Source: Bhargavaea sp. CC-171006 (GTDB lineage Bacteria; Bacillota; Bacilli; Bacillales_A; Planococcaceae). Taken from it: a stretch of 64,000 nucleotides of DNA. Under the pieces are notes generated by a model, which was not told the DNA's origin, did not search any database, and saw nothing but the letters and a program-made list of their open reading frames with translations. The translations under genes were made by a program, and so were the position numbers. Below, piece after piece: positions 8,094 to 17,220 of this stretch. Numbering within the stretch: position 1 is the first letter of the stretch; the number at the start of each line of letters is the position of its first letter. The stretch spans positions 183,065 through 247,064 of the forward strand of contig NZ_QUZH01000027.1 of the NCBI RefSeq assembly GCF_009761675.1, read 5' to 3'.

Positions 8094-11000
8094 TCAGTCT
8101 TCATCCATTTCAATCAGAAGATCCCCGGTGGAGATGGAGTCTCCCGCCGAAACATGAATTTCTTTGACCGTGCCGTCAAATGGTGCCTGAACGGTCGTTT
8201 CCATCTTCATGGCTTCGGTGATGAGAAGGTGTTCCCCGCGCTTCACCCGGCTGCCCCGGTCAATGGCGACTTTCAGCACAGTTCCCGGCATCGTGGCGCC
8301 GATATGATTGCTGTTGCCCTTTTCCGCCTTTTTACGCTGGACGTGATCCGTTTCGGCAGAAGCGTCATCAATGCAGACCTCACGCGGCTGGCCATTGAGT
8401 TCAAAGTAAAGGTTCCGCGTTCCGTCCGGCTGGACTTCTCCTATCGAGACGAGCTTGATGATGAGGGTCTTCCCTTTCTCGATCTCCACTTCCACTTCCT
8501 CGCCGAGTTTCAGTCCGTAGAAGAACGTTGGCGTATCGAGGACGGAGACATCTCCAAATTTCTCAGCCTGGGCCGCAAAATCATCAAATACTTTTGGATA
8601 AAGCGCATAGGCCAGAATATCATGGGCGGAAACCGGACGGTTCAGCTTTTCAAACAGCTGGTCACGGGTGCCTTTGAAATCGAATGACTCCAGAAGTTCG
8701 CCCGGACGTACAGTGAGAGGCTCCCTTCCCTTGAGGATGACTTCCTGAAGCTCTTCGGGGAAACCGCCGTACGGCTGGCCGATTTCTCCGCGGAAAAATT
8801 CGATGACCGAATCCGGGAAATCGATGGAACGACCCCGTTCAATTACTGACTTTTCATCCAGGTTGTTCTGGACCATGAAGAGTGCCATATCACCGACCAC
8901 TTTTGAAGACGGCGTGACTTTGACGACGTCACCGAACAGCATGTTGACGCGGCCGTACATTTCCTTCACTTCCTCCCAGCGCTCGCCGAGGCCCACACCT
9001 TTCGCCTGCTGCTGCAGGTTACTGTACTGGCCGCCCGGCATCTCGTGGGCGTAGATCTCCGAGTGCGGGCTCTTCATGCCGCTCTCGAATCTGCCGTACA
9101 TTTTCCGGACGTCTTCCCAGTAATGGGAAAGCTCTTCAAGTGAACCGATATCCGCCCGGACATTGCGCTCCCTACCTGCAAGTGCATAGGAAAGCGACGA
9201 AGCGCTCGGCTGGGAAGTCAGGCCGGCCATCGAACCCAGTGCCGTGTCGACGATGTCCACTCCCGCATCAATTGCACGGGAATACATGAAGATTCCGTTT
9301 CCGCTCGTGTCATGCGTATGCAGATGGATCGGGAGCGATACCGTATCCTTCAATTCGGAGACCAGACGGTAAGCCGCTTCAGGCTTCAGAAGTCCGGCCA
9401 TATCCTTGATGGCGAGAATGTGTGCACCTGCATCTTCCAGTGCCTTTGCCATCTCTTTATAATAGGAAACCGTATATTTTGCGCGGCTGTCGTCCAGAAT
9501 GTCCCCGGCATAACAGATGGCCGCTTCCGCAACCTTGCCGGACAGCCGGGTTTCATCGATGGCGACTTCCATCTGCTTGATCCAGTTGAGGCTGTCAAAG
9601 ATGCGGAATACGTCAATGCCGGCATCGGCGGATTTCCTGACAAACTCACGGATTACATTGTCGGGGTAGTTCTTATAGCCGACCGCATTGGAACCCCGGA
9701 ACAGCATCTGGAACAATACATTCGGTATTTTCTCACGGAGCTTGATCAGCCTGTCCCAAGGGCTTTCACCCAGGAACCTGTAGCTGACGTCGAATGTTGC
9801 GCCGCCCCACATCTCAAGTGAAAATGCATCCTGCATGAGGCGGGCGGTTTCATCTGCGATATCAAGCAGGTCATGCGTGCGGACCCGGGTGGCGAGCAGG
9901 GACTGGTGGGCATCCCGGAATGTGGTGTCGGTCAGGAGGACATCGTCCTGTTCCCTGATCCACTGGGCAAGCCCTTCGGCCCCCCGCTCATCGAGGATCT
10001 GCTTTGTCCCCGGTTTTGGAGGGACGGACAGATCGACGGATGGTTTGCGCGCCGGGTGGAACACCGGCTTTTGCTCCTTGCCGATGCCCGGGAAGCCGTT
10101 GACCGTGACATTGCCGATATAAGTAAGAAGTTTTGTCCCGCGGTCTTTCCTGGCCGGGAAGATGAACAGGTCAGGAGTCTCATCAATGAACGCTGTATTA
10201 TACTTGCCGCTTAGGAAATCCGGATGTTTGACGACGTTTTCAAGAAACGGAATATTCGTTTTGATGCCGCGGATCCGGAATTCCTGGAGGTTCCGCTCCA
10301 TCTTGGCTGCCGCTTCCTTGAAAGTCATCCCCCATGTGGACACTTTGACAAGAAGTGAATCGTAGTGCGGCGTGATGACTGCCCCCTGGAAGCCATTGCC
10401 CGCATCCAGACGGACGCCGAAGCCGCCGCCTGAGCGGTACACCATAAGCTTGCCGGTATCCGGCATGAAGTTGTTCAGCGGATCTTCCGTCGTCACCCTG
10501 GATTGGATCGCATAGCCGAACAGCGGTATGCTTTTCTGTGCCGGAATGCCTGTCTCCGGATCGGACAGGCTCCTGCCTTCCGCAATGTAGATTTGAGAGT
10601 GCACGATATCGATCCCTGTAACCATTTCCGTGATGGTATGCTCCACCTGGATCCTCGGATTGACTTCGATGAAGTAGAAGTTGTCTCCGTCCACGAGAAA
10701 TTCAACCGTTCCGGCATTGATGTATCCCGCATTTTTCATGAGTCGGACAGCCGCTTCACAAATTTCAGCCCTGAGCTCGTCCGAAATCGTAATTGACGGC
10801 GCTATTTCCACGACTTTCTGATGGCGACGCTGAACTGAGCAGTCGCGCTCGTACAGATGGACGACGTTGCCGTATGTATCAGCCAGAATCTGGACTTCGA
10901 TATGTTTCGGCTTATCGAGGAATTTCTCAACATAGACTTCAGCCGATCCGAAAGCGGCCTTGGCTTCTGATCTGGCCCGATCGAAAGCTTCAGCCGTTTC

Positions 11001-11534
11001 ATCTGCAGCCCGGACAACCCGCATCCCGCGGCCTCCGCCTCCGAGTGCTGCCTTGATGATGATCGGATAGCCATTCTGTTCGCCGAATGTTTGCACATCT
11101 TCAAGCGAAGAAACAGGGCCGCCGCTTCCCGGAATAACTGGCAAATCAGCCTTGACCGCCTGTTCGCGTGCCTTGACCTTGTCGCCGAACATATCCAGGT
11201 GAGTAGAGCGTGGCCCTATGAAAATGATGCCTTCTTCTTCGCATCGCCGTGCAAATTCAACGTTTTCCGAAAGGAAGCCGTATCCCGGGTGGATGGCGTC
11301 CGCACCGCAATCTTTCGCGATGGCGATGATGCCTTCAATGTCAAGATAAGCATCGATCGGCTTCTTCCCCTTACCGACCAAATATGCCTCATCCGCTTTG
11401 TAGCGGTGGAAAGATCCGCTGTCCTCCGCCGAATAGATGGCGACTGTGCGGATCTTCAGTTCTGTGCAAGCACGGAAAATCCGGATTGCAATCTCTCCCC
11501 GGTTCGCCACCAGGATCTTCTGGATTTTCCCCAT
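8094..11534 (-). CDS. pycA: Pyruvate carboxylase
   Basis: This 1146-residue biotin enzyme carboxylates pyruvate to oxaloacetate with ATP and bicarbonate, replenishing the TCA cycle. Domain order is biotin carboxylase (ILVANRGEIAIRIFRAC at the start, GGGGRGMRVV ATP-grasp loop), carboxyltransferase (DTTFRDAHQSLLATRVRT, near 550), and a C-terminal biotinyl domain with the lysine in EAMKMET. The frame extends upstream to 11609, overlapping ftsW. The start is set at 11534 because AAGGAG lies 9 nt before that ATG. It is 17 nt after ftsW, as in B. subtilis. Some Firmicute homologues are regulated by cyclic-di-AMP or by DarB/CbpB, whose gene lies at 54.3 kb. Confidence 0.96.
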   Translation of the reverse strand: MGKIQKILVANRGEIAIRIFRACTELKIRTVAIYSAEDSGSFHRYKADEAYLVGKGKKPIDAYLDIEGIIAIAKDCGADAIHPGYGFLSENVEFARRCEEEGIIFIGPRSTHLDMFGDKVKAREQAVKADLPVIPGSGGPVSSLEDVQTFGEQNGYPIIIKAALGGGGRGMRVVRAADETAEAFDRARSEAKAAFGSAEVYVEKFLDKPKHIEVQILADTYGNVVHLYERDCSVQRRHQKVVEIAPSITISDELRAEICEAAVRLMKNAGYINAGTVEFLVDGDNFYFIEVNPRIQVEHTITEMVTGIDIVHSQIYIAEGRSLSDPETGIPAQKSIPLFGYAIQSRVTTEDPLNNFMPDTGKLMVYRSGGGFGVRLDAGNGFQGAVITPHYDSLLVKVSTWGMTFKEAAAKMERNLQEFRIRGIKTNIPFLENVVKHPDFLSGKYNTAFIDETPDLFIFPARKDRGTKLLTYIGNVTVNGFPGIGKEQKPVFHPARKPSVDLSVPPKPGTKQILDERGAEGLAQWIREQDDVLLTDTTFRDAHQSLLATRVRTHDLLDIADETARLMQDAFSLEMWGGATFDVSYRFLGESPWDRLIKLREKIPNVLFQMLFRGSNAVGYKNYPDNVIREFVRKSADAGIDVFRIFDSLNWIKQMEVAIDETRLSGKVAEAAICYAGDILDDSRAKYTVSYYKEMAKALEDAGAHILAIKDMAGLLKPEAAYRLVSELKDTVSLPIHLHTHDTSGNGIFMYSRAIDAGVDIVDTALGSMAGLTSQPSASSLSYALAGRERNVRADIGSLEELSHYWEDVRKMYGRFESGMKSPHSEIYAHEMPGGQYSNLQQQAKGVGLGERWEEVKEMYGRVNMLFGDVVKVTPSSKVVGDMALFMVQNNLDEKSVIERGRSIDFPDSVIEFFRGEIGQPYGGFPEELQEVILKGREPLTVRPGELLESFDFKGTRDQLFEKLNRPVSAHDILAYALYPKVFDDFAAQAEKFGDVSVLDTPTFFYGLKLGEEVEVEIEKGKTLIIKLVSIGEVQPDGTRNLYFELNGQPREVCIDDASAETDHVQRKKAEKGNSNHIGATMPGTVLKVAIDRGSRVKRGEHLLITEAMKMETTVQAPFDGTVKEIHVSAGDSISTGDLLIEMDED

Positions 11535-11551
11535 TTCCCCCATCTCCTTCA

Positions 11552-12715
11552 TCATGATTTTGTTTCGTTCTTGACGAACATGGATACATTGAGCAGTATC
11601 CCTATGCAAAATGATAACAGGATTAATGACGTTCCGCCATAGCTTATAAACGGAAGAGGTACACCGGTAAGAGGCATCAGTCCTGTCATCCCGCCAAGAT
11701 TGACGAATGTCTGGAAGCCGATGAGGCTCCCGATACCCGCCGCAATCATGCGAGCCTGGGGGTTTTTTGTCTTGAGTGCAATCGTGATGGCCCGCATGAC
11801 GATGAAGCCCAGGCCGCCAACGACAATCAGCACACCGAGGATTCCAAGTTCTTCGGAGATGATCGCCATGATGAAGTCGGTCTGCGGCTCGGGCAGATAC
11901 CCCATCTTCTGGACCGACTGGCCGAGACCGAGACCTTTCAGCCCCCCTGCGCCGATGGCCAGGTATCCGTTGATGATCTGGAACCCCGAACCGAGCGGAT
12001 CTTCAAATGGATCCATGAAAGTGGTCAGCCTGGAGAGCCGTCCTTCAGTCAGAAGCTGTTTGCCGCTCACGACGGCTACAAGGACAAAGAGGAATGCCGC
12101 CGCGACTGCAAGTCCAGAGAACTTAAAAAATGTCTTGGGCTTCATGCCGCTCGCAGCCATTACCGAGACGGAGGTGACCAGAAGGATCATCGTTGCCCCG
12201 ATATCGGTTTCCATCATGATTGACAGCACGGCAAACGCGAGAAGAATAACAGGCGGGAACACCGAGTTGTTCAGGTCATTGATGGCGTTCTGCTGCAGTT
12301 TCTTCGCGAAGAAACCGGAAAAGTATAAGATGAAGGCAATCTTCGCCACCTCGGAAGGCTGGAGATTGATCGGGCCCAGGTTGATCCAGCTCCTGGCCCC
12401 CGCTTCATCACCAAAGCCGATAAAGTGGACGGTGATGAGCAGGCCAAACGTGACGAACAGCATTAGCGCCATGAATCCTTTCCGCTTATAATGCTTGAAC
12501 GGGATAAATGCACCGACTGCCAACGCAGGCAAAGCGATAGCGAGGTTGATCAGCTGACGTTTATAAAAATGGTCCGCGTCATATCCGTAGCGGTTCACCG
12601 CCCAGACCATGCTCGCACTATAGATCATCACGAGCCCGAACAGGCAAAGTGCCAGATAGACGAAAAAAAGCGGAAAATCAAAATTTCGGATATATCGCTT
12701 TAAGTATGCTTTCAT
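11552..12715 (-). CDS. ftsW: SEDS-family division peptidoglycan polymerase
   Basis: This is a 387-residue SEDS glycosyltransferase with about ten helices and family motifs in the second half (PEPQTDFIMAIISEELG, FQTFVNLGGMTGLMPLTGVPLPFISYGGTSL). FtsW polymerises glycan strands at the division septum together with a class B penicillin-binding protein. The position between ylaN and pycA matches B. subtilis ftsW (ylaO), favouring FtsW over RodA. A GAGGG site stands before the ATG at 12715. It ends 17 nt before the pycA start, so the two are probably co-transcribed. Confidence 0.92.
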   Translation of the reverse strand: MKAYLKRYIRNFDFPLFFVYLALCLFGLVMIYSASMVWAVNRYGYDADHFYKRQLINLAIALPALAVGAFIPFKHYKRKGFMALMLFVTFGLLITVHFIGFGDEAGARSWINLGPINLQPSEVAKIAFILYFSGFFAKKLQQNAINDLNNSVFPPVILLAFAVLSIMMETDIGATMILLVTSVSVMAASGMKPKTFFKFSGLAVAAAFLFVLVAVVSGKQLLTEGRLSRLTTFMDPFEDPLGSGFQIINGYLAIGAGGLKGLGLGQSVQKMGYLPEPQTDFIMAIISEELGILGVLIVVGGLGFIVMRAITIALKTKNPQARMIAAGIGSLIGFQTFVNLGGMTGLMPLTGVPLPFISYGGTSLILLSFCIGILLNVSMFVKNETKS

Positions 12716-12742
12716 AGAATTCCCTCAATCTTTCTTCTAAAC

Positions 12743-12778
12743 AAAAAACTCAAACCGGCAAACGAGTTTGAGTTTTTT
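12743..12778 (-). terminator. Terminator behind ylaN
   Basis: An A/T-flanked inverted repeat (12743-12755 with 12766-12778) gives the stem ACTCAAAC/GTTTGAGT with A-runs and T-runs on both sides. It stops the ylaN transcript on the minus strand before ftsW. Confidence 0.75.
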
Positions 12779-12781
12779 GCG

Positions 12782-13063
12782 TTATTTCTTCGTATATGCA
12801 TCATGCAAAATCGACAGCTCGCGCTCAAGGGAAGCCAGAATCTGTTTTCCCTGTTCACGGTCAATCAGGCCCAATTTTGCTGCGAACTCGATTTCGCGGG
12901 AAAGCCCGAACATCTGTGTATCGAGCACTTCTTCATACAGAGGGCACTGCGGCATCGTCAAATGGTCCATCTGAACTTTGATCAGCTGGGCGATTTTTTC
13001 CGCATCCGCCTGAAGAAGTTCCAATGCCTTTTCATGATACGCCGGTTGAACATTTGTATCCAT
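12782..13063 (-). CDS. ylaN: YlaN family protein (Fur-linked iron homeostasis)
   Basis: This small cytosolic helical protein of 93 residues belongs to the YlaN family, recognisable from [20 protein letters not shown] and [17 protein letters not shown]. In B. subtilis and Staphylococcus, YlaN is reported to act in iron homeostasis by antagonising Fur; it was first known as conditionally essential. It is monocistronic, with a hairpin terminator after it and ftsW next. Length and neighbourhood are exactly those of the family. Confidence 0.93.
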   Translation of the reverse strand: MDTNVQPAYHEKALELLQADAEKIAQLIKVQMDHLTMPQCPLYEEVLDTQMFGLSREIEFAAKLGLIDREQGKQILASLERELSILHDAYTKK

Positions 13064-13109
13064 GAAGCCGCCCCCATCAGCAGGATTTCTGCTACAGTAT
13101 ATCTATTAG

Positions 13110-13138
13110 AGTTTATCTTTTAGGAGCGGAAATTGCAA
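13110..13138 (-). promoter_or_regulatory. Candidate ylaN promoter
   Basis: On the minus strand, TTGCAA (13133-13138) and TAAACT (13110-13115) are 17 nt apart, about 50 nt before the ylaN ATG. Both boxes are imperfect. Confidence 0.4.
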
Positions 13139-13236
13139 GCACCCTTCATATGGACGTTGCTTGCCGCCAGAGGTTCCCCCTTTTGCCGGAGCCGGCTTTG
13201 CTGTAAACTGAACATGCGACAAACTGGAGGAGATAG

Positions 13237-13740
13237 ATGATGCTGATCATTCCAATACAGGGAAAATGCAAGTACCGCATTTCGCTGGATCCGACCACCT
13301 GGATCTTCGATGACCGGAAACTTGACCTGAATACTTATTTTACTCAAGAAAAAGAAACGGAAGATGGTATGAGCGACTATATCAAGTCGACGTCCAAACA
13401 CTGGTCACGCGAGCTGATGGAGGGTGCGAAAACACAGGAAGAGCTGGAGAAACCGGCAAGGAAGTTTAAGAAGCAGGAACTTCTCACCGGTACGTTCGGC
13501 ATCGCCCTGGAACCTTTCCTGAAGAACGCGGAGGCGGATGAAGACGCGGAAGCGATCGTCTTTGCCGACAAGGATGGAGGCGAGCACCGCTTCCCGATTG
13601 AAGAAGCATACGGTCTGCTTTTCCAATTCAGCCGTGAAGGCAAGCCGCTGGGAGAAGAAGGCCCCGCTTTCCTCCTCCTTCCCGACGGTTCGAATATGGA
13701 GGACCCGATCAAGGGAATCCGCTCCATCATATTCGTCTGA
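13237..13740 (+). CDS. ylaL: YlaL-like conserved protein
   Basis: This 167-residue soluble acidic protein has no signal peptide or membrane segment. The N-terminal part (IPIQGKCKYRISLDPTTWIFDDRKLDL) and the position beside ylaI and ylaN match my memory of B. subtilis YlaL, whose function is unknown. The middle is charged and probably helical (EELEKPARKFKKQ); the C-terminus looks like a compact alpha/beta fold. AGGAGG lies 6-9 nt before two successive ATG codons (13237, 13240), either of which could be used. The stop is 12 nt before ylaI, so the two form an operon. Confidence 0.7.
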   Translation: MMLIIPIQGKCKYRISLDPTTWIFDDRKLDLNTYFTQEKETEDGMSDYIKSTSKHWSRELMEGAKTQEELEKPARKFKKQELLTGTFGIALEPFLKNAEADEDAEAIVFADKDGGEHRFPIEEAYGLLFQFSREGKPLGEEGPAFLLLPDGSNMEDPIKGIRSIIFV

Positions 13741-13752
13741 GGAGGTGGAGTC

Positions 13753-13956
13753 ATGCATGTGCGCTGTGTAATGTGCGAACGAGAAGAAGAGATTCCGGAA
13801 GACTCCCCGGAGGCCAAGCGGATCCGGAACAGGCCAATCCATACGTATATGTGCAGGGAGTGCCATGATCGCATCGCCGAAAAAACCGCGGAGCGGCTCG
13901 CCACCGGAAAATTCATATTCCGCCGCACATCCGAATCATCGGAAGAAGAATTTTAG
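13753..13956 (+). CDS. ylaI: YlaI-like small zinc-ribbon protein
   Basis: This 67-residue protein has two CxxC pairs, VRCVMC near the start and MCREC near residue 37, separated by the conserved stretch SPEAKRIRNRPIHTY. This is the DUF2197 (YlaI) pattern and looks like a single treble-clef zinc site. The function is not known. It starts 12 nt after ylaL with GAGGTGG before the ATG, and a 14-bp hairpin terminator follows. B. subtilis ylaJ and phoH, neighbours of ylaI there as I remember it, are not seen here. Confidence 0.8.
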   Translation: MHVRCVMCEREEEIPEDSPEAKRIRNRPIHTYMCRECHDRIAEKTAERLATGKFIFRRTSESSEEEF

Positions 13957-13976
13957 GCTGTGACCAACAACCTTAT

Positions 13977-14022
13977 AGCTGCAGACAAAGCCAGGTGAAT
14001 CCTCTTTGTCTGCAGCTTTTTT
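13977..14022 (+). terminator. ylaL-ylaI terminator
   Basis: AGCTGCAGACAAAG (13977-13990) pairs perfectly with 14004-14017, followed by six T. A related CTGCAGACAAAG-type hairpin occurs at 63945-63988. Confidence 0.85.
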
Positions 14023-14034
14023 CTAAGTAAATAC

Positions 14035-14188
14035 AGCAAACGGCACGGACTCTGCAGACCAACGCTTCGCTTTTGGTCGCAAAAGTGGTCGCTTACCGCG
14101 GGCCGGCGCCAAGCCCCGCGACTGCGTCTTGCGGGTCTCGCCAGCCCGGCTTTTCCCGCAGGTGTCTCCCGGCGTCCGTGCCGTTTGC
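14035..14188 (-). repeat. Structured intergenic repeat, copy 1
   Basis: A 154-bp element is bounded by perfect 15-bp inverted arms (14036-14050 GCAAACGGCACGGAC with 14174-14188). Read on the minus strand, its core contains GAGACACCTGCGGGAA (14153-14168), CCCGCAAGACGCAG and CCCGCGGTAAGCGA (14089-14102). The same core blocks in the same order form copy 2 on the plus strand at about 14430-14600. No credible coding frame is present. It resembles, from memory, a GC-rich element scattered through Bacillaceae and Planococcaceae genomes; its function is unknown to me. Confidence 0.7.
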
Positions 14189-14429
14189 CATATGGTGTGC
14201 AGAACTAAGTTTAAACCCTCTTGGCATCAGCGGTTACCAGAGAACGATTAGTGATTACGCGGAATACTGCCAGCTACACCCCGCAGCCGAAACTCGACCA
14301 AAGGCGTCTGAGTTCCTGCCAAGCCCAGGTGAATTACAACATAAGCCTTCGGTTCAACTGAGAGTGTTTCATCTTTATACCGAATTCCACTAGTAAAAGA
14401 AGATTAGTTTATTTCGAGTTAGAGCATCA
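14189..14429. other. Spacer between the two repeat copies
   Basis: About 240 bases with no ribosome site, convincing frame or terminator. The open frame 14073-14393 runs through the repeat and has no coding signature. It may be the decayed remainder of a gene or of a mobile unit; nothing more can be supported. Confidence 0.5.
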
Positions 14430-14600
14430 TTTTAAAATGGCACGTTTGCCTAAGAAGCCCCATGGCGGATTGAAGCGCAGGGTCCGAGACACCTGCGGGA
14501 ATAGCGTTAGCCGAAGACCCCGCAGAGCGCAGCTCGAGGAGGCTGAGGCAACGCCCGCGGTAAGCGAGGACCCGTAGCTGAAATCCGGAGGTTTCTCCAT
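14430..14600 (+). repeat. Structured intergenic repeat, copy 2
   Basis: The plus strand carries GAGACACCTGCGGGAA (14486-14501), GACCCCGCAGAGCGCAG and CCCGCGGTAAGCGA (14554-14567), the same core order and spacing (about 80 nt) as copy 1 read on the minus strand. A closing stem GGGTCC/GGACCC (14480-14485, 14567-14572) flanks the core directly. Outer limits are approximate. The two copies point toward each other across 240 bases, downstream of ylaI on one side and typA-ylaH on the other. Confidence 0.65.
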
Positions 14601-14631
14601 AAGAGCATCTTTTGCTGTCTCTACAGGAAAC

Positions 14632-14671
14632 AAAAAAAGATTCCACGCTCAAACAGGCGTGGAATCTTTTT
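14632..14671 (-). terminator. typA-ylaH terminator
   Basis: Stem AAAAAGATTCCACGC with GCGTGGAATCTTTTT (14634-14648, 14657-14671), with a T-run on the minus strand. The hairpin overlaps the ylaH stop codon. Confidence 0.8.
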
Positions 14672-14993
14672 GTTCGTTTTTGTCGTCGTTGACCCGGCGG
14701 ATCCTGTAAATGATCAGGATCAGTGCCGCGACAATCAGCCCTTCCACAATCGGAAGGAAAAACGCGAGGAATGTGAGGACCAGGCATCCGAGGAACAGGA
14801 AAAGATAGATGACCACGTTCTGCCAGGACTTCAGCTTCTTCGCAAATCCAAGATAATACACGAGGGCCGATAAGGCGAAAATGATGAAGAACAGGACATA
14901 TCCCGCTGAAGTGAAAGATGGCATCGCTTCATAGACATAGCGGGAGATGGCCGACATTCTTCCGAATACTTGCTCCTCTTGCAAAATGGACAT
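14649..14993 (-). CDS. ylaH: YlaH-like membrane protein
   Basis: This 114-residue protein has three hydrophobic helices (roughly 30-48, 60-78, 80-98) and a charged C-terminal tail (IYRIRRVNDDKNEQKD). It belongs to the YlaH-like family of unknown function, whose gene follows typA in B. subtilis as it does here (15 nt after typA). GAAAGGA directly abuts the ATG at 14993, which is tight for a ribosome site; an internal ATG at 14957 is the alternative. The transcript ends at a hairpin overlapping the stop. Confidence 0.8.
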   Translation of the reverse strand: MSILQEEQVFGRMSAISRYVYEAMPSFTSAGYVLFFIIFALSALVYYLGFAKKLKSWQNVVIYLFLFLGCLVLTFLAFFLPIVEGLIVAALILIIYRIRRVNDDKNEQKDSTPV

Positions 14994-15008
14994 TCCTTTC
15001 GGATTCGG

Positions 15009-16859
15009 TTACGCGTCCTGCTCCGCCAGCTTTTTCCTCTTTGCTGCCCGCTCCCGTTCGTTTTTGTCCAGGAGCTTTTTGCGGAGACGGATGGACTTCG
15101 GCGTGACCTCACAATATTCATCGTCACTGAGGTATTCGAGCGCTTCCTCAAGCGACATGATCCGGGGCTTTTTCAGAGTGGTTGTCTGGTCTTTCGTCGC
15201 CGACCGCACGTTTGTTGCATGCTTCACTTTCGTGACGTTTACAGTCAGGTCATTGTCCCGGCTATGCTCGCCTACGATCATGCCCGCATACACTTCCGTA
15301 CCCGGCTCGACAAAGATGGTACCCCTGTCTTCCACCTGAAGTATACCATATGGTGAAGCTGTACCGTTATCCATAGAAACGAGGACACCCTGATGGCGTC
15401 CGCCGATCCGGCCCTTTTGCATCGGCTGATAGCTGTCATACGTATGGTTCAGGATGCCGTAGCCATGAGTCATGGTCATGAACTCGGTCGTATAGCCGAT
15501 CAGGCCGCGGGCAGGCACGTTGAAAACGAGCCGGACTTGCCCATTCCCGTTGTTGACCATATCGAGCATTTCGCCTTTTCGCTCGCCGAGCGATTCAATG
15601 ACCGAACCGGTGTATTCTTCCGGTGTATCGATCTGGACACGCTCGACCGGTTCGCATCGGACACCGTCGATTTCACGGACGATGACTTCCGGCTTTGATA
15701 CCTGCAGCTCGTATCCTTCACGGCGCATATTCTCGATCAGGATCGACAGGTGCAGTTCACCGCGGCCCGATACAACCCAGGCATCCGGAGAATCTGTCGG
15801 ATCGACACGGAGCGAGACGTCTGTCTGGAGCTGCTGTTCCAGACGTTCTTCGATCTTGCGCGCAGTGACCCACTTGCCTTCGCGTCCGGCGAACGGGCTG
15901 TTGTTGACAAGGAATGTCATCTGAAGTGTCGGTTCATCGACATGGAGGGCAGGCAGTGCCTCAGGATGATCGACCGGGCATACTGTTTCCCCGACGTCGA
16001 TGTCTTCAAAACCGGAAATGGCCACAAGGTCCCCTGCATAGGCTTCTTCGATTTCAATCCGTTTAAGACCCATGAATCCGGACATTTTGGTGATCCGGAA
16101 GTTCTTCAGCGTTCCGTCGTTCTTCATGAGAACGACCTGCTGGCCGACATGCATGGTACCGCGGAAAATACGGCCGATTCCGATCCGTCCGACATAGTCG
16201 TTGTAATCCAGCAGCGAAACCTGGAACTGAAGGGGCTCCTCCCGGTTGTCGGCAGGGGCAGGAATATTTTCCAGAATCGATTCAAACAGCACCTGCATAT
16301 TTTCTCCCTGATCTGCAGGATCGGGCGAAAGGCTTGCGGTTCCGTTGATGCCGGATGCATAGATGACCGGGAATTCCAGTTGTTCGTCGTTGGCATCCAG
16401 TTCGATGAAGAGTTCAAGCACTTCATCGACCACTTCTTCGGGGCGGGCAGCGTCTTTGTCAATTTTGTTTACGACAACGATCGGCTTCAGATTCTGTTCA
16501 AGGGCTTTTTTCAGTACAAAACGGGTCTGGGGCATGGTGCCCTCATAGGAGTCAACGACAAGCAGTACGCCGTCGACCATTTTCAGGATCCGCTCGACCT
16601 CGCCCCCGAAATCGGCGTGGCCGGGCGTATCCAGAATATTGATTTTGATGTCGTGGTATTGGACAGCGGTGTTTTTCGCGAGGATCGTGATGCCCCGCTC
16701 CCGCTCGATATCATTCGAATCCATTGCGCGCTCATCGACATGTTCATTAGAACGGAAAATGCCTGATTGCTTCAGCAGCTGGTCGACAAGAGTCGTTTTT
16801 CCGTGGTCAACGTGGGCAATGATGGCGATATTTCGTAGATCTTGACGTAGGTTTGTCAT
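15009..16859 (-). CDS. typA: Ribosome-associated GTPase TypA/BipA
   Basis: This translational GTPase of the EF-G/LepA class acts in 50S subunit assembly and in growth under stress such as cold. Motifs seen are the P-loop [15 protein letters not shown], switch [26 protein letters not shown] and NKIDKD, followed by EF-G-like domains and the BipA-specific C-terminus ([18 protein letters not shown]). The start at 16859 ([10 protein letters not shown], 616 residues) is chosen over an in-frame GTG four codons upstream because that is where the family begins; the ribosome site (GTGAGTGA) is weak either way. It is divergent from ylaF and followed by ylaH. Confidence 0.95.
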   Translation of the reverse strand: MTNLRQDLRNIAIIAHVDHGKTTLVDQLLKQSGIFRSNEHVDERAMDSNDIERERGITILAKNTAVQYHDIKINILDTPGHADFGGEVERILKMVDGVLLVVDSYEGTMPQTRFVLKKALEQNLKPIVVVNKIDKDAARPEEVVDEVLELFIELDANDEQLEFPVIYASGINGTASLSPDPADQGENMQVLFESILENIPAPADNREEPLQFQVSLLDYNDYVGRIGIGRIFRGTMHVGQQVVLMKNDGTLKNFRITKMSGFMGLKRIEIEEAYAGDLVAISGFEDIDVGETVCPVDHPEALPALHVDEPTLQMTFLVNNSPFAGREGKWVTARKIEERLEQQLQTDVSLRVDPTDSPDAWVVSGRGELHLSILIENMRREGYELQVSKPEVIVREIDGVRCEPVERVQIDTPEEYTGSVIESLGERKGEMLDMVNNGNGQVRLVFNVPARGLIGYTTEFMTMTHGYGILNHTYDSYQPMQKGRIGGRHQGVLVSMDNGTASPYGILQVEDRGTIFVEPGTEVYAGMIVGEHSRDNDLTVNVTKVKHATNVRSATKDQTTTLKKPRIMSLEEALEYLSDDEYCEVTPKSIRLRKKLLDKNERERAAKRKKLAEQDA

Positions 16860-16900
16860 ATTTTCACTCACTTTTCTGTTGCCGGATTCATAACTGTGCT

Positions 16901-16928
16901 ATTATATCACAGGAAAGGCATTTGTCAT
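16901..16928 (-). promoter_or_regulatory. Candidate typA promoter
   Basis: On the minus strand, ATGACA (16923-16928) is followed after 16 nt by a perfect TATAAT (16901-16906), about 40 nt upstream of the typA start. Confidence 0.6.
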
Positions 16929-16975
16929 CTAATAACTACCAAGAGGCGAAAATAGCAGTTCCGGAGGAATCATTC

Positions 16976-17161
16976 ATGAAAAATGTTCAATGGGTATTTA
17001 TTCTGTACGCGCTCGCTGCGCTATTCTCAATGATCGCGATCGGTTTTGCCATCGGAGTAAAAAGTGTTCTTGGCATCATCGGCGGTATTATTTTGCTGTT
17101 TGTCGTTATGGGGATGGGTTTCAAAACGAAAAAAGCCATGCGGGACAAAGGACTCCTTTGA
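16976..17161 (+). CDS. ylaF: YlaF-like small membrane protein (DUF5325)
   Basis: This is a 61-residue protein with two hydrophobic helices (VFILYALAALFSMIAIGFAIG and VLGIIGGIILLFVVMGMGF) and a basic C-terminus. It matches the DUF5325/YlaF family in size and position, divergent from typA. The function is not known. The start is the ATG at 16976 because CGGAGGAA stands 6 nt before it; the longer open frame back to 16853 overlaps the typA start and has no ribosome site. A bidirectional terminator follows. Confidence 0.8.
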   Translation: MKNVQWVFILYALAALFSMIAIGFAIGVKSVLGIIGGIILLFVVMGMGFKTKKAMRDKGLL

Positions 17162-17185
17162 GTGGACCGGTTTCCCGATTCGATA

Positions 17186-17220
17186 TAAAAGCGGAACCCG
17201 ATTCAGGGCTCCGCTTTTAT
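17186..17220. terminator. Bidirectional terminator between ylaF and suhB
   Basis: AAAAGCGGAACCC and GGGCTCCGCTTTT form a stem with one mismatch, flanked by A-run and T-run, serving the convergent ylaF and suhB genes. Confidence 0.75.

Noticed and set aside
13120..13401. 93-residue minus-strand frame opposite ylaL start
   Set aside because: It overlaps the ylaL 5' end and the ylaN promoter area and has no ribosome site.
14073..14393. 106-residue open frame in the ylaI-ylaH gap
   Set aside because: It runs through the structured repeat and the spacer without ribosome site or domain similarity.
14035..14600. Insertion sequence or group II intron
   Set aside because: Inverted arms exist, but no transposase, reverse transcriptase or target duplication is visible.
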